Shown here piece after piece: positions 41,801-48,393 of a DNA stretch of 64,000 nt (position 1 is its first letter; the number at the start of each line of letters is the position of its first letter). The notes beneath the pieces are model-generated. The model was not told the origin of the DNA, did no database searches, and saw only the letters and a program-made list of their open reading frames with translations. The position numbers and the translations under genes were made by a program. The DNA is taken from NCBI GenBank assembly GCA_965220345.1, contig OZ244822.1, positions 744,001 to 808,000 of the forward strand, written 5' to 3'. This DNA comes from Aldehydirespirator sp965220345. GTDB taxonomy: Bacteria; Actinomycetota; Acidimicrobiia; Acidimicrobiales; Aldehydirespiratoraceae.

Positions 41801-42013
41801 GTTAGCAGTGCCCGCGAAGATCACATCATCCATACGCGCTGAACGCACCGCGCTCGGAGCTTGGGCACCCAGAGCCCAAGCCAAAGCATCAACAACGTTG
41901 GATTTACCGCTGCCATTAGGGCCGACAACCACGGTGATACCCGGCTCCAGACGGATTGAGGCGGGCTCGGCGAAAGACTTAAAGCCTTTGAGTGTCAGTG
42001 CCTTTAAATGCAT
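38825..42013 (-). CDS. smc: Chromosome segregation ATPase SMC
   Basis: A 1062-residue SMC, somewhat short for the family (usually about 1150-1200). The N-terminal head has Walker A GPNGSGKS (residues 31-38). A Q-loop region, long coiled coils and a central hinge (about 440-560) follow. The C-terminal head has the signature LLSGGERTLAALAFL and Walker B FYVMDEVEAALDD. With ScpA and ScpB, which are not in this window, it compacts and aligns sister chromosomes. The hinge contains an odd Leu/Lys/Ala repeat (LKALALKALNLKDPNL) that arises from short DNA repeats at about 40380-40440. It follows mutM-like and rnc as in other actinobacteria. Confidence 0.94.
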   Translation of the reverse strand: MHLKALTLKGFKSFAEPASIRLEPGITVVVGPNGSGKSNVVDALAWALGAQAPSAVRSARMDDVIFAGTANKAALGRAEVSLTIDNSDASLPVAASEVQITRCLFRNGESSYALNGTPCRLLDINELLADAGVGRQQHMIVSQNQIDAVLNARPADRRLLVEEAAGILKYRKRRERAERRLFASDADLTRMSDLLRELRRRLSPLEKQASAARRHSDLLAELTTLRICSAGREIVEMREQLRQHKERRETQAELQAGLRAELDQLAERIATDEQSLARLGIADHSERLALLEGLRARAQGQAAVVTERLRSIERQRTAESDRDLLAALQAEADRCRQDLATIAKSLAAADSERIRAEGLQQSLVADLAVFEEQSAETTECSLRRSQLKAAETALNEASAELTQAVEERSLADGEMRHWTARREALAMALEEAASATPAVSDAATDGVLGLLGDLVEVDSGFEAAFAAAAGDSVGAAVTRDAVAARRLLESIEAGDSGTAVIVLDIGLDHSQHSHLSEVSSGVASFTGLDLKALALKALNLKDPNLTDFNVDLLRHHVRCDDLDIDRLLDRLLVDTVLVNGDWRAAADIWVEHRDLVVVTPAGDRFSSRGWRLGSHSTAGLRLALDEADQRIKEASTACRLALEAFETARTQQSLRRTEVEDATARLATAESTVATARADLQRRGSEAAAAAAEQTVTVAGLQQRQQMLKVHIEDLEERLSRHQDSRAETATRMAKWQREETVLHTLKQVLQHKTSVLEAELSEIRELRHRTSQEVKSLAAGLDDLRQLYSAAESRYETSRQAENRRDVEEAELRTLLQGVVERLRDDHGLTPQQAAEKPLPELPEGLDAAQRMDQLSSELEIIGPVNPLALAEYDELYERHELMKGQLEDIRAARRDLNKVIRLIDREIKATFSSAFVDTASNFESLFEALFPGGEGRLSLSDPEDLLESGIEISAKPSGKNVKRLSLLSGGERTLAALAFLFAVFRSRPAPFYVMDEVEAALDDINLHRFLKLLEEFRNDAQLVIVTHQKRTMEAADCLQGVTMKPGGSSMVVSERVSTAA

Positions 42014-42157
42014 CGCTCTGACGCTAGTGCGGCTCGCCGACCATACGAGTGTTTTCGAGTGTCACCGCTGTATGCATCTATGTGTGGCAGGTATGTCAGG
42101 CCCTACAGAAGCCGAGCGCACCCCGAGCGAAATCAGGCCCACAGAGGCCCCACGGAC

Positions 42158-43033
42158 TCAGACCTGTGTGTCGCAGTAGTAGGTCCAATGGCCGCGGAAC
42201 TTGGTGCGCTTGATCGGTGTCCTTGACCTTTCGCTCAACTCGCCGTGACGGCCCCACACTTTGAGATGGCTCGCGTAGTTGCCCGGCTCGCCGAAGGGAT
42301 CCACGAACGGGCGCTCCGGTACCGAAGTCCCGCGATACTTCATGGCATCATGGATAGTGCCGACAAGAGCCCTATGAAGGCGGCGAATCTCCTGGGTAGA
42401 TAGAGAGTTCGCTTTGCGGTCGAAACGCAAACCCGCCTCGAAAAGAATCTCATCAGCGTAAATATGGCCGATGCCAGCCACGAAACGATCATCGGTGATC
42501 AAAGTTTTGAGCTGAACATCCTGCTGCAGCAGCATTCGCCCCATCTCAGTCCATGAGATCGGTGTGGACACTGGATCAAGCCCGTAGTCGGCTACCTCCG
42601 GCAAAACGCTGTCAAATTCCTCGCTCGGCACCACAAACAGCTGCCCAGTGCCTTCGGGGTCTATGAAACGCAGCTGGCCGTACTGGGTGAACGAGATCAC
42701 CACTTCGGTGTTTGGCTCAATGGGATGCTTGTTGGCGTTGCGACGAGGAGACCCAGAAGAACCCAACGACATCACCAACGACATTTTGTTGCTGAGCTGT
42801 ATCACTAGGTAGAGGCCAAACCGTCTGACATCAATCATCTTGGCGGCTTCAAGCTGTGAGGTAAACGACTTGCGATTTCGGTAACGGCGCAGGCATTTCA
42901 TGCTGGCCGCCTCGGCGGCTTTGATTTTGCGGCCAACGACTTCGCGTTCTAGGTCGCGTCGAATCGTCTCAACTTCGGGCAGCTCAAATGCCAGATCATT
43001 TGTGCTGGCGGATTTGGAGCGTGCTGCACTCAT
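42158..43033 (-). CDS. Fpg/MutM-like protein without exposed catalytic proline and with a degenerate zinc finger
   Basis: A 291-residue member of the formamidopyrimidine-DNA glycosylase family. The core is well preserved: LPEVETIRRDLE, a helix-two-turn-helix with VAGIGHIYADEILFEAGL, and VWGRHGE…TPIKR near the end. In active Fpg the Pro of PE follows the initiator Met and its free amino group is the nucleophile. Here 18 residues precede it, and the codon before the Pro is CTG, not ATG. The ATG start at 43033 sits 2 nt after rnc and is the only reasonable one. The four zinc-finger cysteines are reduced to one (YYCDTQV at the C-terminus). It may be a catalytically altered or DNA-binding-only paralogue. 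It occupies the classical mutM locus between rnc and smc. Confidence 0.8.
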   Translation of the reverse strand: MSAARSKSASTNDLAFELPEVETIRRDLEREVVGRKIKAAEAASMKCLRRYRNRKSFTSQLEAAKMIDVRRFGLYLVIQLSNKMSLVMSLGSSGSPRRNANKHPIEPNTEVVISFTQYGQLRFIDPEGTGQLFVVPSEEFDSVLPEVADYGLDPVSTPISWTEMGRMLLQQDVQLKTLITDDRFVAGIGHIYADEILFEAGLRFDRKANSLSTQEIRRLHRALVGTIHDAMKYRGTSVPERPFVDPFGEPGNYASHLKVWGRHGELSERSRTPIKRTKFRGHWTYYCDTQV

Positions 43034-43035
43034 GA

Positions 43036-43818
43036 TTAAACCTGCTTTTGGAGAACCTGATCTTGAAGGGCGGCGTAGGCGACCTCAGCGGCGCGCTGTT
43101 CAGCATCCTTTTTGGTAGTGCCTCGGCCTATGCCTGTGGCTGCCCCGACACTCACCGTAGCTTCAAACAGCTTTTTGTGGGCGGGTCCGCTGTCGCTCAT
43201 GGCATAGACCGGCGGTGCCGACCCTAAACGTGCAGCCAGTTCTTGGAGTCGGGTCTTGAAATCGCCGTGACCTGGTGCGGATACCTCGTCTTTAATTCGC
43301 TCACCGAAAATCCTCTCAACGACTGCGTCGGCAGCCTCGAAGCCACCGTCAAGAAACACCGCCCCGATCACTGCTTCTGTAGCATCGGCCAAGATTGAGG
43401 TCTTGTCAGCACCGCCTGTTGCCTTCTCTCCAACCGAGAGTCGCAGCCGCTCACCCAGATCAAGCGACCTCGCCAAGTCGGCAAGAGTCGCCATGTTGAC
43501 CAATGCAGCTCGAATCTTGGCTAGATCACCTTCGCTGCATTGCTGATTGTGAGAATAGATCTGCTGTGCAACTGACAAACCCAAAACAGCGTCACCGAGA
43601 AACTCAAGCCTCTCATTGGAGGAGGCCTCTGGATGTTCAGCACACCATGAGCGATGCGTCAAGGCCAGCTCCAACAGGCCAGCATCAGCGAAACGATAAC
43701 CCAGACGATCCATCAGCGCAGCGTCTCCAGCGGCATCTGCGTCACCGGCTGCGTCTGCTGACTCAGCTATCAGCCGTTGGTCTGTCAGCTGTCGGTCTAT
43801 CAACTTTTGTTCTACCAA
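43036..43818 (-). CDS. rnc: Ribonuclease III
   Basis: A 260-residue dsRNA endonuclease for rRNA processing. The RNase III signature NERLEFLGDAVL and the second acidic cluster LADATEAVIGAVFLDGG mark the catalytic domain (about 37-170). The C-terminal dsRBD spans about 185-255 (DFKTRLQELAARLG, GRGTTKKDAEQRAA). An N-terminal extension of about 35 residues is made of near-repeats (LIDRQLTDQRLI; ADAAGDADAAGDA) and may not be fully translated; Met36 is an alternative start. It is coupled to the Fpg-like gene (2-nt spacing). Confidence 0.95.
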   Translation of the reverse strand: MVEQKLIDRQLTDQRLIAESADAAGDADAAGDAALMDRLGYRFADAGLLELALTHRSWCAEHPEASSNERLEFLGDAVLGLSVAQQIYSHNQQCSEGDLAKIRAALVNMATLADLARSLDLGERLRLSVGEKATGGADKTSILADATEAVIGAVFLDGGFEAADAVVERIFGERIKDEVSAPGHGDFKTRLQELAARLGSAPPVYAMSDSGPAHKKLFEATVSVGAATGIGRGTTKKDAEQRAAEVAYAALQDQVLQKQV

Positions 43819-43855
43819 CTGCCTGTTCGGCTTCTGTAGCTGCCTACCAAGTTGC

Positions 43856-44146
43856 TCAACCGAGTTTTGCTACGACGTAGTCGACTGCGTCGCGCACAGA
43901 GCGCAGATCTTCGAGGTCCTCGTCTTCAATGCGAAAACCGACCGCACGCTCAGCCAATTCCTCTTCGATCCCCTCCACCAGTTCGATCAGCGCCAGCGAG
44001 TCAGCATCAAGGTCATCCGCGAACGAGGCACCTTCAGCAATGTCGGAGGGATCAATCTCCAAGATGTCAGCAAGACGGTCACGGATCAGCGCCAAAACTT
44101 CTTCACGACCGATCGGTGCTTGCTCTACGTGGGTCTCTGCCGGCAT
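43856..44146 (-). CDS. acpP: Acyl carrier protein
   Basis: A 96-residue acidic protein carrying growing fatty acyl chains. The phosphopantetheine attachment site is the Ser in DDLDADSLALIELVEGIEE. I prefer the ATG at 44146 because GGAGGTG precedes it by 5 nt; an ATG eight codons upstream has no such signal. It sits between plsX and rnc, in the common order of fatty-acid and phospholipid genes. Confidence 0.93.
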   Translation of the reverse strand: MPAETHVEQAPIGREEVLALIRDRLADILEIDPSDIAEGASFADDLDADSLALIELVEGIEEELAERAVGFRIEDEDLEDLRSVRDAVDYVVAKLG

Positions 44147-44202
44147 TTGCACCTCCGGGCACCGCTGCACACCTTGGTGCTGCTAGTGAATGATGGATTT
44201 CT

Positions 44203-45249
44203 TCAACGATAGCTTCTGGCGCGCCGAGCGCGACGAACCGCACCTTGACGTGCTGCCTCAAGCCGGTTAGGCACGGTGGCTGCTATGTGGTCGACCATGC
44301 CTGCGTTAACCATTTCGCAAGCGACTCTCACTGCGTTCATCACTGCTGCCGCCCGGCTAGCGCCGTGAGAAATCACGCATACGCCTCGCACTCCTAGCAG
44401 CAATGCACCACCAACGCTGTCGGGGTTGAGTTCCTGGGACATTGAGTCGAGTGCCGGGGCGAGCATTTCACCGGCTTTGCGTGAAGTGTCGTCAGTGTCG
44501 ATCGCCACTAACACGCGCCCAAACATGGCTCTCAGCGCTCCTTCGAGTGCCTTGAGCGTGACATTGCCGGTGAAGCCGTCGGTCACTACCACATCAACGT
44601 CAGGGGTCATGATGTCGCGACCCTCCACATTGCCGATCCATTCCGCGGTGACATCGGCAGCCCAACGACCGTCGGACAGCATCTCGAAGGCGCTCTTGGT
44701 CAACTCGTTGCCTTTGCCAGCCTCTTCGCCTATCGACAACAGCCCCACACGCGGCTTGTCGATCCCAAAACGATCACGGGCATAAACCGACCCCATGCGA
44801 GCGAACTGCACCAACCATTCTGGGCGGCAGTCAGCGTTGGCACCCGAGTCAAGCATTGTGGTGGGACTGGCTCCAGGAGCAGGGATGGGCGTAGCGATCG
44901 CCGGACGTGTGATGCCACGCACGCGACCCATGCGCAGCAGCGCCGCGCCCATAGCTGCGCCCGTGTTGCCAGCCGAAACCATCGCCGAAGCCTGCCCGTC
45001 GCGCACCGCCTCAGCCGCTCTGACCAGCGACGAATCCTTCATAACGCGCACGCTCGAACCCGGTTCGGCATCCATGGGAATCACTTCGGAGGCCTCAATT
45101 ACTTCTAGGCCGCCGGTGTCGCCCATTTCGTCGGAGCGACCCACCAACACCACTGGAATGCCCCATTCATCAGCGGCACGACGGGCACCAGCCACGATCT
45201 CGCTGGGAGCGCTATCGCCTCCCATGGCATCAACAGCCACCGGCTCCAT
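44203..45249 (-). CDS. plsX: Phosphate acyltransferase PlsX
   Basis: A 348-residue enzyme that makes acyl-phosphate from acyl-ACP for phospholipid synthesis, peripheral to the membrane. The start is placed at 45249 so that the protein begins MEPVAVDAMGGDSAP, matching the family; the frame is open 13 codons further. Other family stretches: VSAGNTGAAMGAALL, LDSGANADCRPEWLVQFA, GLLSIGEEAGKGNE and VVTDGFTGNVTLKALEG. It lies between rpmF and acpP as in many Gram-positives and probably works with the FakA-like kinase gene 5 kb upstream. Confidence 0.94.
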   Translation of the reverse strand: MEPVAVDAMGGDSAPSEIVAGARRAADEWGIPVVLVGRSDEMGDTGGLEVIEASEVIPMDAEPGSSVRVMKDSSLVRAAEAVRDGQASAMVSAGNTGAAMGAALLRMGRVRGITRPAIATPIPAPGASPTTMLDSGANADCRPEWLVQFARMGSVYARDRFGIDKPRVGLLSIGEEAGKGNELTKSAFEMLSDGRWAADVTAEWIGNVEGRDIMTPDVDVVVTDGFTGNVTLKALEGALRAMFGRVLVAIDTDDTSRKAGEMLAPALDSMSQELNPDSVGGALLLGVRGVCVISHGASRAAAVMNAVRVACEMVNAGMVDHIAATVPNRLEAARQGAVRRARRARSYR

Positions 45250-45381
45250 GTTGTTTAGACCAGAGGTCCCCGCCAAAGTTTCTATCACTATTCTGGCAGT
45301 TCTGGCTTAGATAGCAATTCTGGCTTAGCTGGCAGTTTGCGTGAGCTTGTCTGCCGCATCGGCGGGACAGCAGTCTTTAAA

Positions 45382-45420
45382 ACTAGGCTCTAAGACTAAG
45401 CTTTAAGACTAGGCCACCTG
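45382..45420. repeat. 13-bp tandem units over the rpmF stop codon
   Basis: ACTAGGCTCTAAG, ACTAAGCTTTAAG, then ACTAGGCCACCTGG. The last holds the rpmF TAG (minus strand); the others repeat TAG triplets 13 bp apart, hence in different frames. Confidence 0.75.
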
Positions 45421-45588
45421 GAGAGCTTGACGGTCGCCATACCAGCCGCAGTTACCGCAAACACGATGCGGTAGTTTGACCGCGCCGCAGCGGGGACAGA
45501 TACTGCGGCTTGCTGAATGGACTCGCCAGGCTGAGGCCCGCCGGCTGCGCCCTTTGGCCTTGGAGGTTTTCTTCTTGGGAACAGCCAT
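45409..45588 (-). CDS. rpmF: Ribosomal protein bL32
   Basis: A 59-residue large-subunit protein. It begins MAVPKKKTSKAKGRSRRA, the standard bL32 opening, and has two CxxC pairs (CPRCG and CGNCG) for one zinc ion; it is therefore the zinc-containing form. It lies between DUF177 and plsX, the usual order. A longer open frame on the same strand (45396-45704) overlaps it but is spurious. Confidence 0.95.
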   Translation of the reverse strand: MAVPKKKTSKAKGRSRRASAWRVHSASRSICPRCGAVKLPHRVCGNCGWYGDRQALQVA

Positions 45589-45694
45589 CTCAGATCCTGA
45601 TCTTCTTCGGCGGCGAACCTAGCCTCGCCGCCGGGGTGAACTGCGACGGCTGAGCCTACAGGCGACAACTCTCGGGGACTACACGTCCTCTTGA

Positions 45695-45732
45695 GGCTAA
45701 ACATCCTCTCGGGGGCTAAACATCTTCTCGGG
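45695..45732. repeat. 19-bp tandem duplication over the DUF177 stop codon
   Basis: GGCTAAACATCCTCTCGGG and GGCTAAACATCTTCTCGGG are adjacent; the second includes the DUF177 TAG (45716-45718, minus strand). A more diverged third unit lies downstream of the stop. Confidence 0.8.
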
Positions 45733-46255
45733 AACTACAGTCGCCAACCGACGGTGCTGGCGTTGGCGTTGGCGGCATCGCAGCGGGTCCGGTCGGGAAG
45801 AGTTCGGGGACAGGGCCAGCGCAATCCTGTGAACACAAAGGTGCCAGCGGCAGCGCAAGAACTGCGGCCTGCCGAGCCGCGGGTGCCAGATCAATGCGCT
45901 GATCACGGACCGGCCAGGTTTCGCCTTCAAGTGGATCCCATTCAAACACTTCTTCAAGCGACTCCTGCAGCGGGCCGCGAACCTCTTCAAGACAGCGACG
46001 GCATTCCGCTATCCAAGTTCCGCTAACCCGCCCGACAGCAAGATAAGTGGCTGCAACCTTTCGCAGCGTCACTTCAACCTCAACCATGTCATCAAGCACC
46101 CGGGCACCCGGCACCCCCGGCTCGGTCAACAGGCATTGACGCACGACCTTTATGTGATCAACAGTGCCTGCCTCTAGGCGAGCGCAGTCAACGATCAGAT
46201 TACTGCGGGGCATTTCGGGCATCAGTGCTTCGGGGCTCAGTGTCTCGGGGGTCAA
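45716..46255 (-). CDS. yceD: DUF177 (YceD) family protein
   Basis: A 179-residue protein of the family found next to rpmF in most bacteria and linked to 23S rRNA or ribosome biogenesis. Visible family features: GTWIAECRRCLEEVRGPL and the second pair PLCSQDCAGP; the cysteines probably bind metal. The N-terminus (TPETLSPEALMPEMP) and the C-terminus (PPTPTPAPSVGDCSSRE) are both low in complexity; the former is encoded by 15-bp repeats at about 46210-46256. The start is uncertain by up to 14 residues. Confidence 0.85.
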   Translation of the reverse strand: MTPETLSPEALMPEMPRSNLIVDCARLEAGTVDHIKVVRQCLLTEPGVPGARVLDDMVEVEVTLRKVAATYLAVGRVSGTWIAECRRCLEEVRGPLQESLEEVFEWDPLEGETWPVRDQRIDLAPAARQAAVLALPLAPLCSQDCAGPVPELFPTGPAAMPPTPTPAPSVGDCSSREDV

Positions 46256-46357
46256 TCAGAGGGTTTGCGGGGTGCTGCGAGGATCTAATGGGTTAGACGA
46301 AGTGTTGCGAAGCGTCAGCGCAGGATTACAAAGATTGCAAAGTATTTCAAAGAAGGT

Positions 46358-46972
46358 TCAGACGCGAGGCGAATTCGGATTCTGGTGACTTGGATTCTGA
46401 TGGCTCACATCTTGGTCAAAGATGTCGTCTTCGGGTTCAACCGGGGCAGGTTCAGGTGCTGGCCGTGGCATTCTTGTGTCCTGTAGGCGCTGTCGCCCGG
46501 CTGTGACCGCAGTCGAGGTCTTGTGGAGCAGCGCTTCGAAAGCTGCTAAGCGTTGGTCGCACCAGTCCTCAGTTTCGAGTTTCATCCTTGTGGCACGAGC
46601 CTCCGCCTCATCAACGGTGCGTCTGGCGCGCAACTCAGCAGTTTTCACTACTTCACTGCGCTGCACCATTTGCTCCACCCGAGCCCGCGCCGCAGCGATT
46701 ATGTCATCGCCCTCGCGCTGGGCGCGCTGGCGTATCTCGTCGCGCTCTTTGAGCATCCACCGAGCCGCTCGCATCTCTTCGGGAAGTGCTGACAGAACCC
46801 TCTGCAGGATCGCCCTCAGCTCATCGCCGTTGATCATCACCGATGTAGAAAAAGGCATCGGACGCGATCTCTCCAAGATGCGGATCGCTTGGTGGATTAG
46901 TTGCTCCACAGTGGCTTGGCGAGCCCCGTCTGAGTTTTCGGGAGTTGGAGGCGTTGGGGCACTTGAACTCAT
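46358..46972 (-). CDS. SepIVA-like coiled-coil protein (DivIVA-related)
   Basis: A 204-residue protein. The start at 46972 is chosen because the residues before it lack coding character. A short N-terminal part (TVEQLIHQAIRILERSRPM) is followed by a long Arg/Glu/Ala coiled coil (about 70-165) with RARVEQMVQRSEVVKTAE and WCDQRLAAFEALLHKT. This pattern and the position next to DUF177 and rnc match mycobacterial SepIVA (Rv2927c), an envelope and division factor. The C-terminus is proline-rich and ends in a duplicated SHQNP from a 15-bp repeat. Confidence 0.75.
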   Translation of the reverse strand: MSSSAPTPPTPENSDGARQATVEQLIHQAIRILERSRPMPFSTSVMINGDELRAILQRVLSALPEEMRAARWMLKERDEIRQRAQREGDDIIAAARARVEQMVQRSEVVKTAELRARRTVDEAEARATRMKLETEDWCDQRLAAFEALLHKTSTAVTAGRQRLQDTRMPRPAPEPAPVEPEDDIFDQDVSHQNPSHQNPNSPRV

Positions 46973-47162
46973 GATTCCCGCCGTATCTGGACAGTACCGG
47001 GTTTCGTCAAGCCTAGAGGCCAGCGAGCGGACCTGCCCTGAATCTCGGTCAGGTTCAATCTCTTGACCGAGCCCAGCTTGTGGGACAGGCCAGCCACAGA
47101 ACTCCCAGACACAAAGCTCACTGTCCAAAAGCCCTCAGCCACAAGACTCATCGGCAAAAGGC

Positions 47163-47657
47163 TCACTGCTTCTGCCGCTTCTGCCCGAAACGTGCCACTA
47201 GACGTTTTTGTACTGGCTCAGGCACCATAGACGACACATCACCACCGAAGCGCACAACTTCGCGGATCAGCTTGGAAGCCACAAACGATCTCTTGCTAGC
47301 TGAGGGAATAAACACGGTCTGCACGCCAGCCAGCGCAAGGTTCATCTGCGCCATCTGCAACTCACTCTCGAAATCCGAGACAGCCCGCAGACCCTTAACA
47401 ATGAAGTCAGCCTCAACCTCATGAGCCAGATTCACCACCAAGCTCGAGAACATAGCCACCGAAACGTTGGGCAAATCAGCGCAACATTCCTTGATCATTT
47501 GTTCACGCTCGTCAAGGCTGAACAAGCCCTGACCTTTCTGAGGGTTACGCATTGCCGCAACAACCACTTCATCAAAAAGCTGCGCGCTTGTCATTATGAT
47601 CTCAAGATGACCGTTGTGAATCGGATCAAAAGAACCGGGATACAGCACACGGGTCAC
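47163..47657 (-). CDS. coaD: Phosphopantetheine adenylyltransferase
   Basis: A 164-residue enzyme that joins 4'-phosphopantetheine and ATP to dephospho-CoA. The nucleotidyltransferase motif GSFDPIHNGH is at the N-terminus; IVKGLRAVSDFESELQMAQMN and the terminal region KRSFVASKLIREV correspond to substrate-binding segments. The length is normal. It lies in the rsmD-coaD order typical of bacteria, 43 nt after rsmD. Confidence 0.96.
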   Translation of the reverse strand: MTRVLYPGSFDPIHNGHLEIIMTSAQLFDEVVVAAMRNPQKGQGLFSLDEREQMIKECCADLPNVSVAMFSSLVVNLAHEVEADFIVKGLRAVSDFESELQMAQMNLALAGVQTVFIPSASKRSFVASKLIREVVRFGGDVSSMVPEPVQKRLVARFGQKRQKQ

Positions 47658-47700
47658 GGCTTGAATTGCCTTTTGTTCACAGACCTTCTCCGCTGGTTGA

Positions 47701-48345
47701 TCACTGGATATTTTTGATTTCTAGGTATTCGGCGGCTGCCGCGAATGTCACCACGGTACCTCCATGACGGCGATGATGATGAACAATAAAGCTCGGAGCT
47801 GTCTCAACCGGGCGATCCGACTCGACCACCACTAGTCGTGCTGGAACTCGCGGCAACAGTTCGGGCCAAGCATCAAACGAATACGGAGGATCAATAAGAG
47901 CCACATCGAATCGACGATCTATATGATGCTCTGTCATTTTATACTCAGTTATTTGATGCTCGGTCATTTGATGCTCAGTCATTCGTTGCTCGGTCAATTC
48001 ATTTAGCTCATTGAGTTCATCTAGCGCTGCCTGTGCATCTTTAGCGATCACAGTAGCCGCTTCACTGAAACCCGTAAGCGCCAGATTGCTACGTAAAAGG
48101 TTGGCCACCGCAGGGTCATGTTCAACAAAAACTGCATGAGCAGCACCGCGACTCAGCGCTTCGATCCCCAGCGCTCCCGTCCCTGCGAAAAGGTCAAGAA
48201 ACTGGGCATCTTCAACAGCGCCAAGTGAGTAAAGCGAGTTGAAAACAGCCTGGCGCACCTTGTTAGGGGTAGGCCGGGTGCTGGGACCTTCAGGCACTGC
48301 CAGCAAACGCCCTCTGGCCGAACCAGACGCAACACGAATACTCAC
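47701..48345 (-). CDS. rsmD: 16S rRNA (guanine966-N2)-methyltransferase RsmD, with a repeat insertion
   Basis: A 214-residue methyltransferase. SAM motif LFAGTGALGIEALSRGA and catalytic DPPYSF are intact, as is the start RVASGSARGRLL with RPTPNKVRQAVFN. Between them, ahead of the DPPY strand, lies an insertion of about 30 residues made of near-identical units (MTEHQ, MTEHQ, ITEY, MTEHH), after a LNELNELTEQ run. The insertion is coded by 15-bp DNA repeats at about 47920-48010. It falls in a surface region between strand and helix, so activity is probably kept. Confidence 0.9.
   Translation of the reverse strand: MSIRVASGSARGRLLAVPEGPSTRPTPNKVRQAVFNSLYSLGAVEDAQFLDLFAGTGALGIEALSRGAAHAVFVEHDPAVANLLRSNLALTGFSEAATVIAKDAQAALDELNELNELTEQRMTEHQMTEHQITEYKMTEHHIDRRFDVALIDPPYSFDAWPELLPRVPARLVVVESDRPVETAPSFIVHHHRRHGGTVVTFAAAAEYLEIKNIQ
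47920..48010. repeat. 15-bp tandem repeats within rsmD
   Basis: TTTGATGCTCGGTCA and TTTGATGCTCAGTCA-like units recur about five times, in frame. They encode the MTEHQ repeats and are likely to vary in copy number among relatives. Confidence 0.75.
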
Positions 48346-48367
48346 CTGTTCACATCCAGCTACAGCT

Positions 48368-48393
48368 CTAGCCCTTAAGACTAGCCCTTAAGC
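48368..48393. repeat. 13-bp tandem duplication over the recG stop codon
   Basis: CTAGCCCTTAAGA is followed by CTAGCCCTTAAGC. The second unit contains the recG TAG (48381-48383, minus strand) and the first repeats it 13 bp later in another frame. Confidence 0.85.

Noticed and set aside
45396..45704. 102-codon minus-strand frame near plsX
   Set aside because: It overlaps rpmF in another frame; rpmF has an unmistakable bL32 sequence with two CxxC pairs, and the longer frame has no similarity to anything I know.
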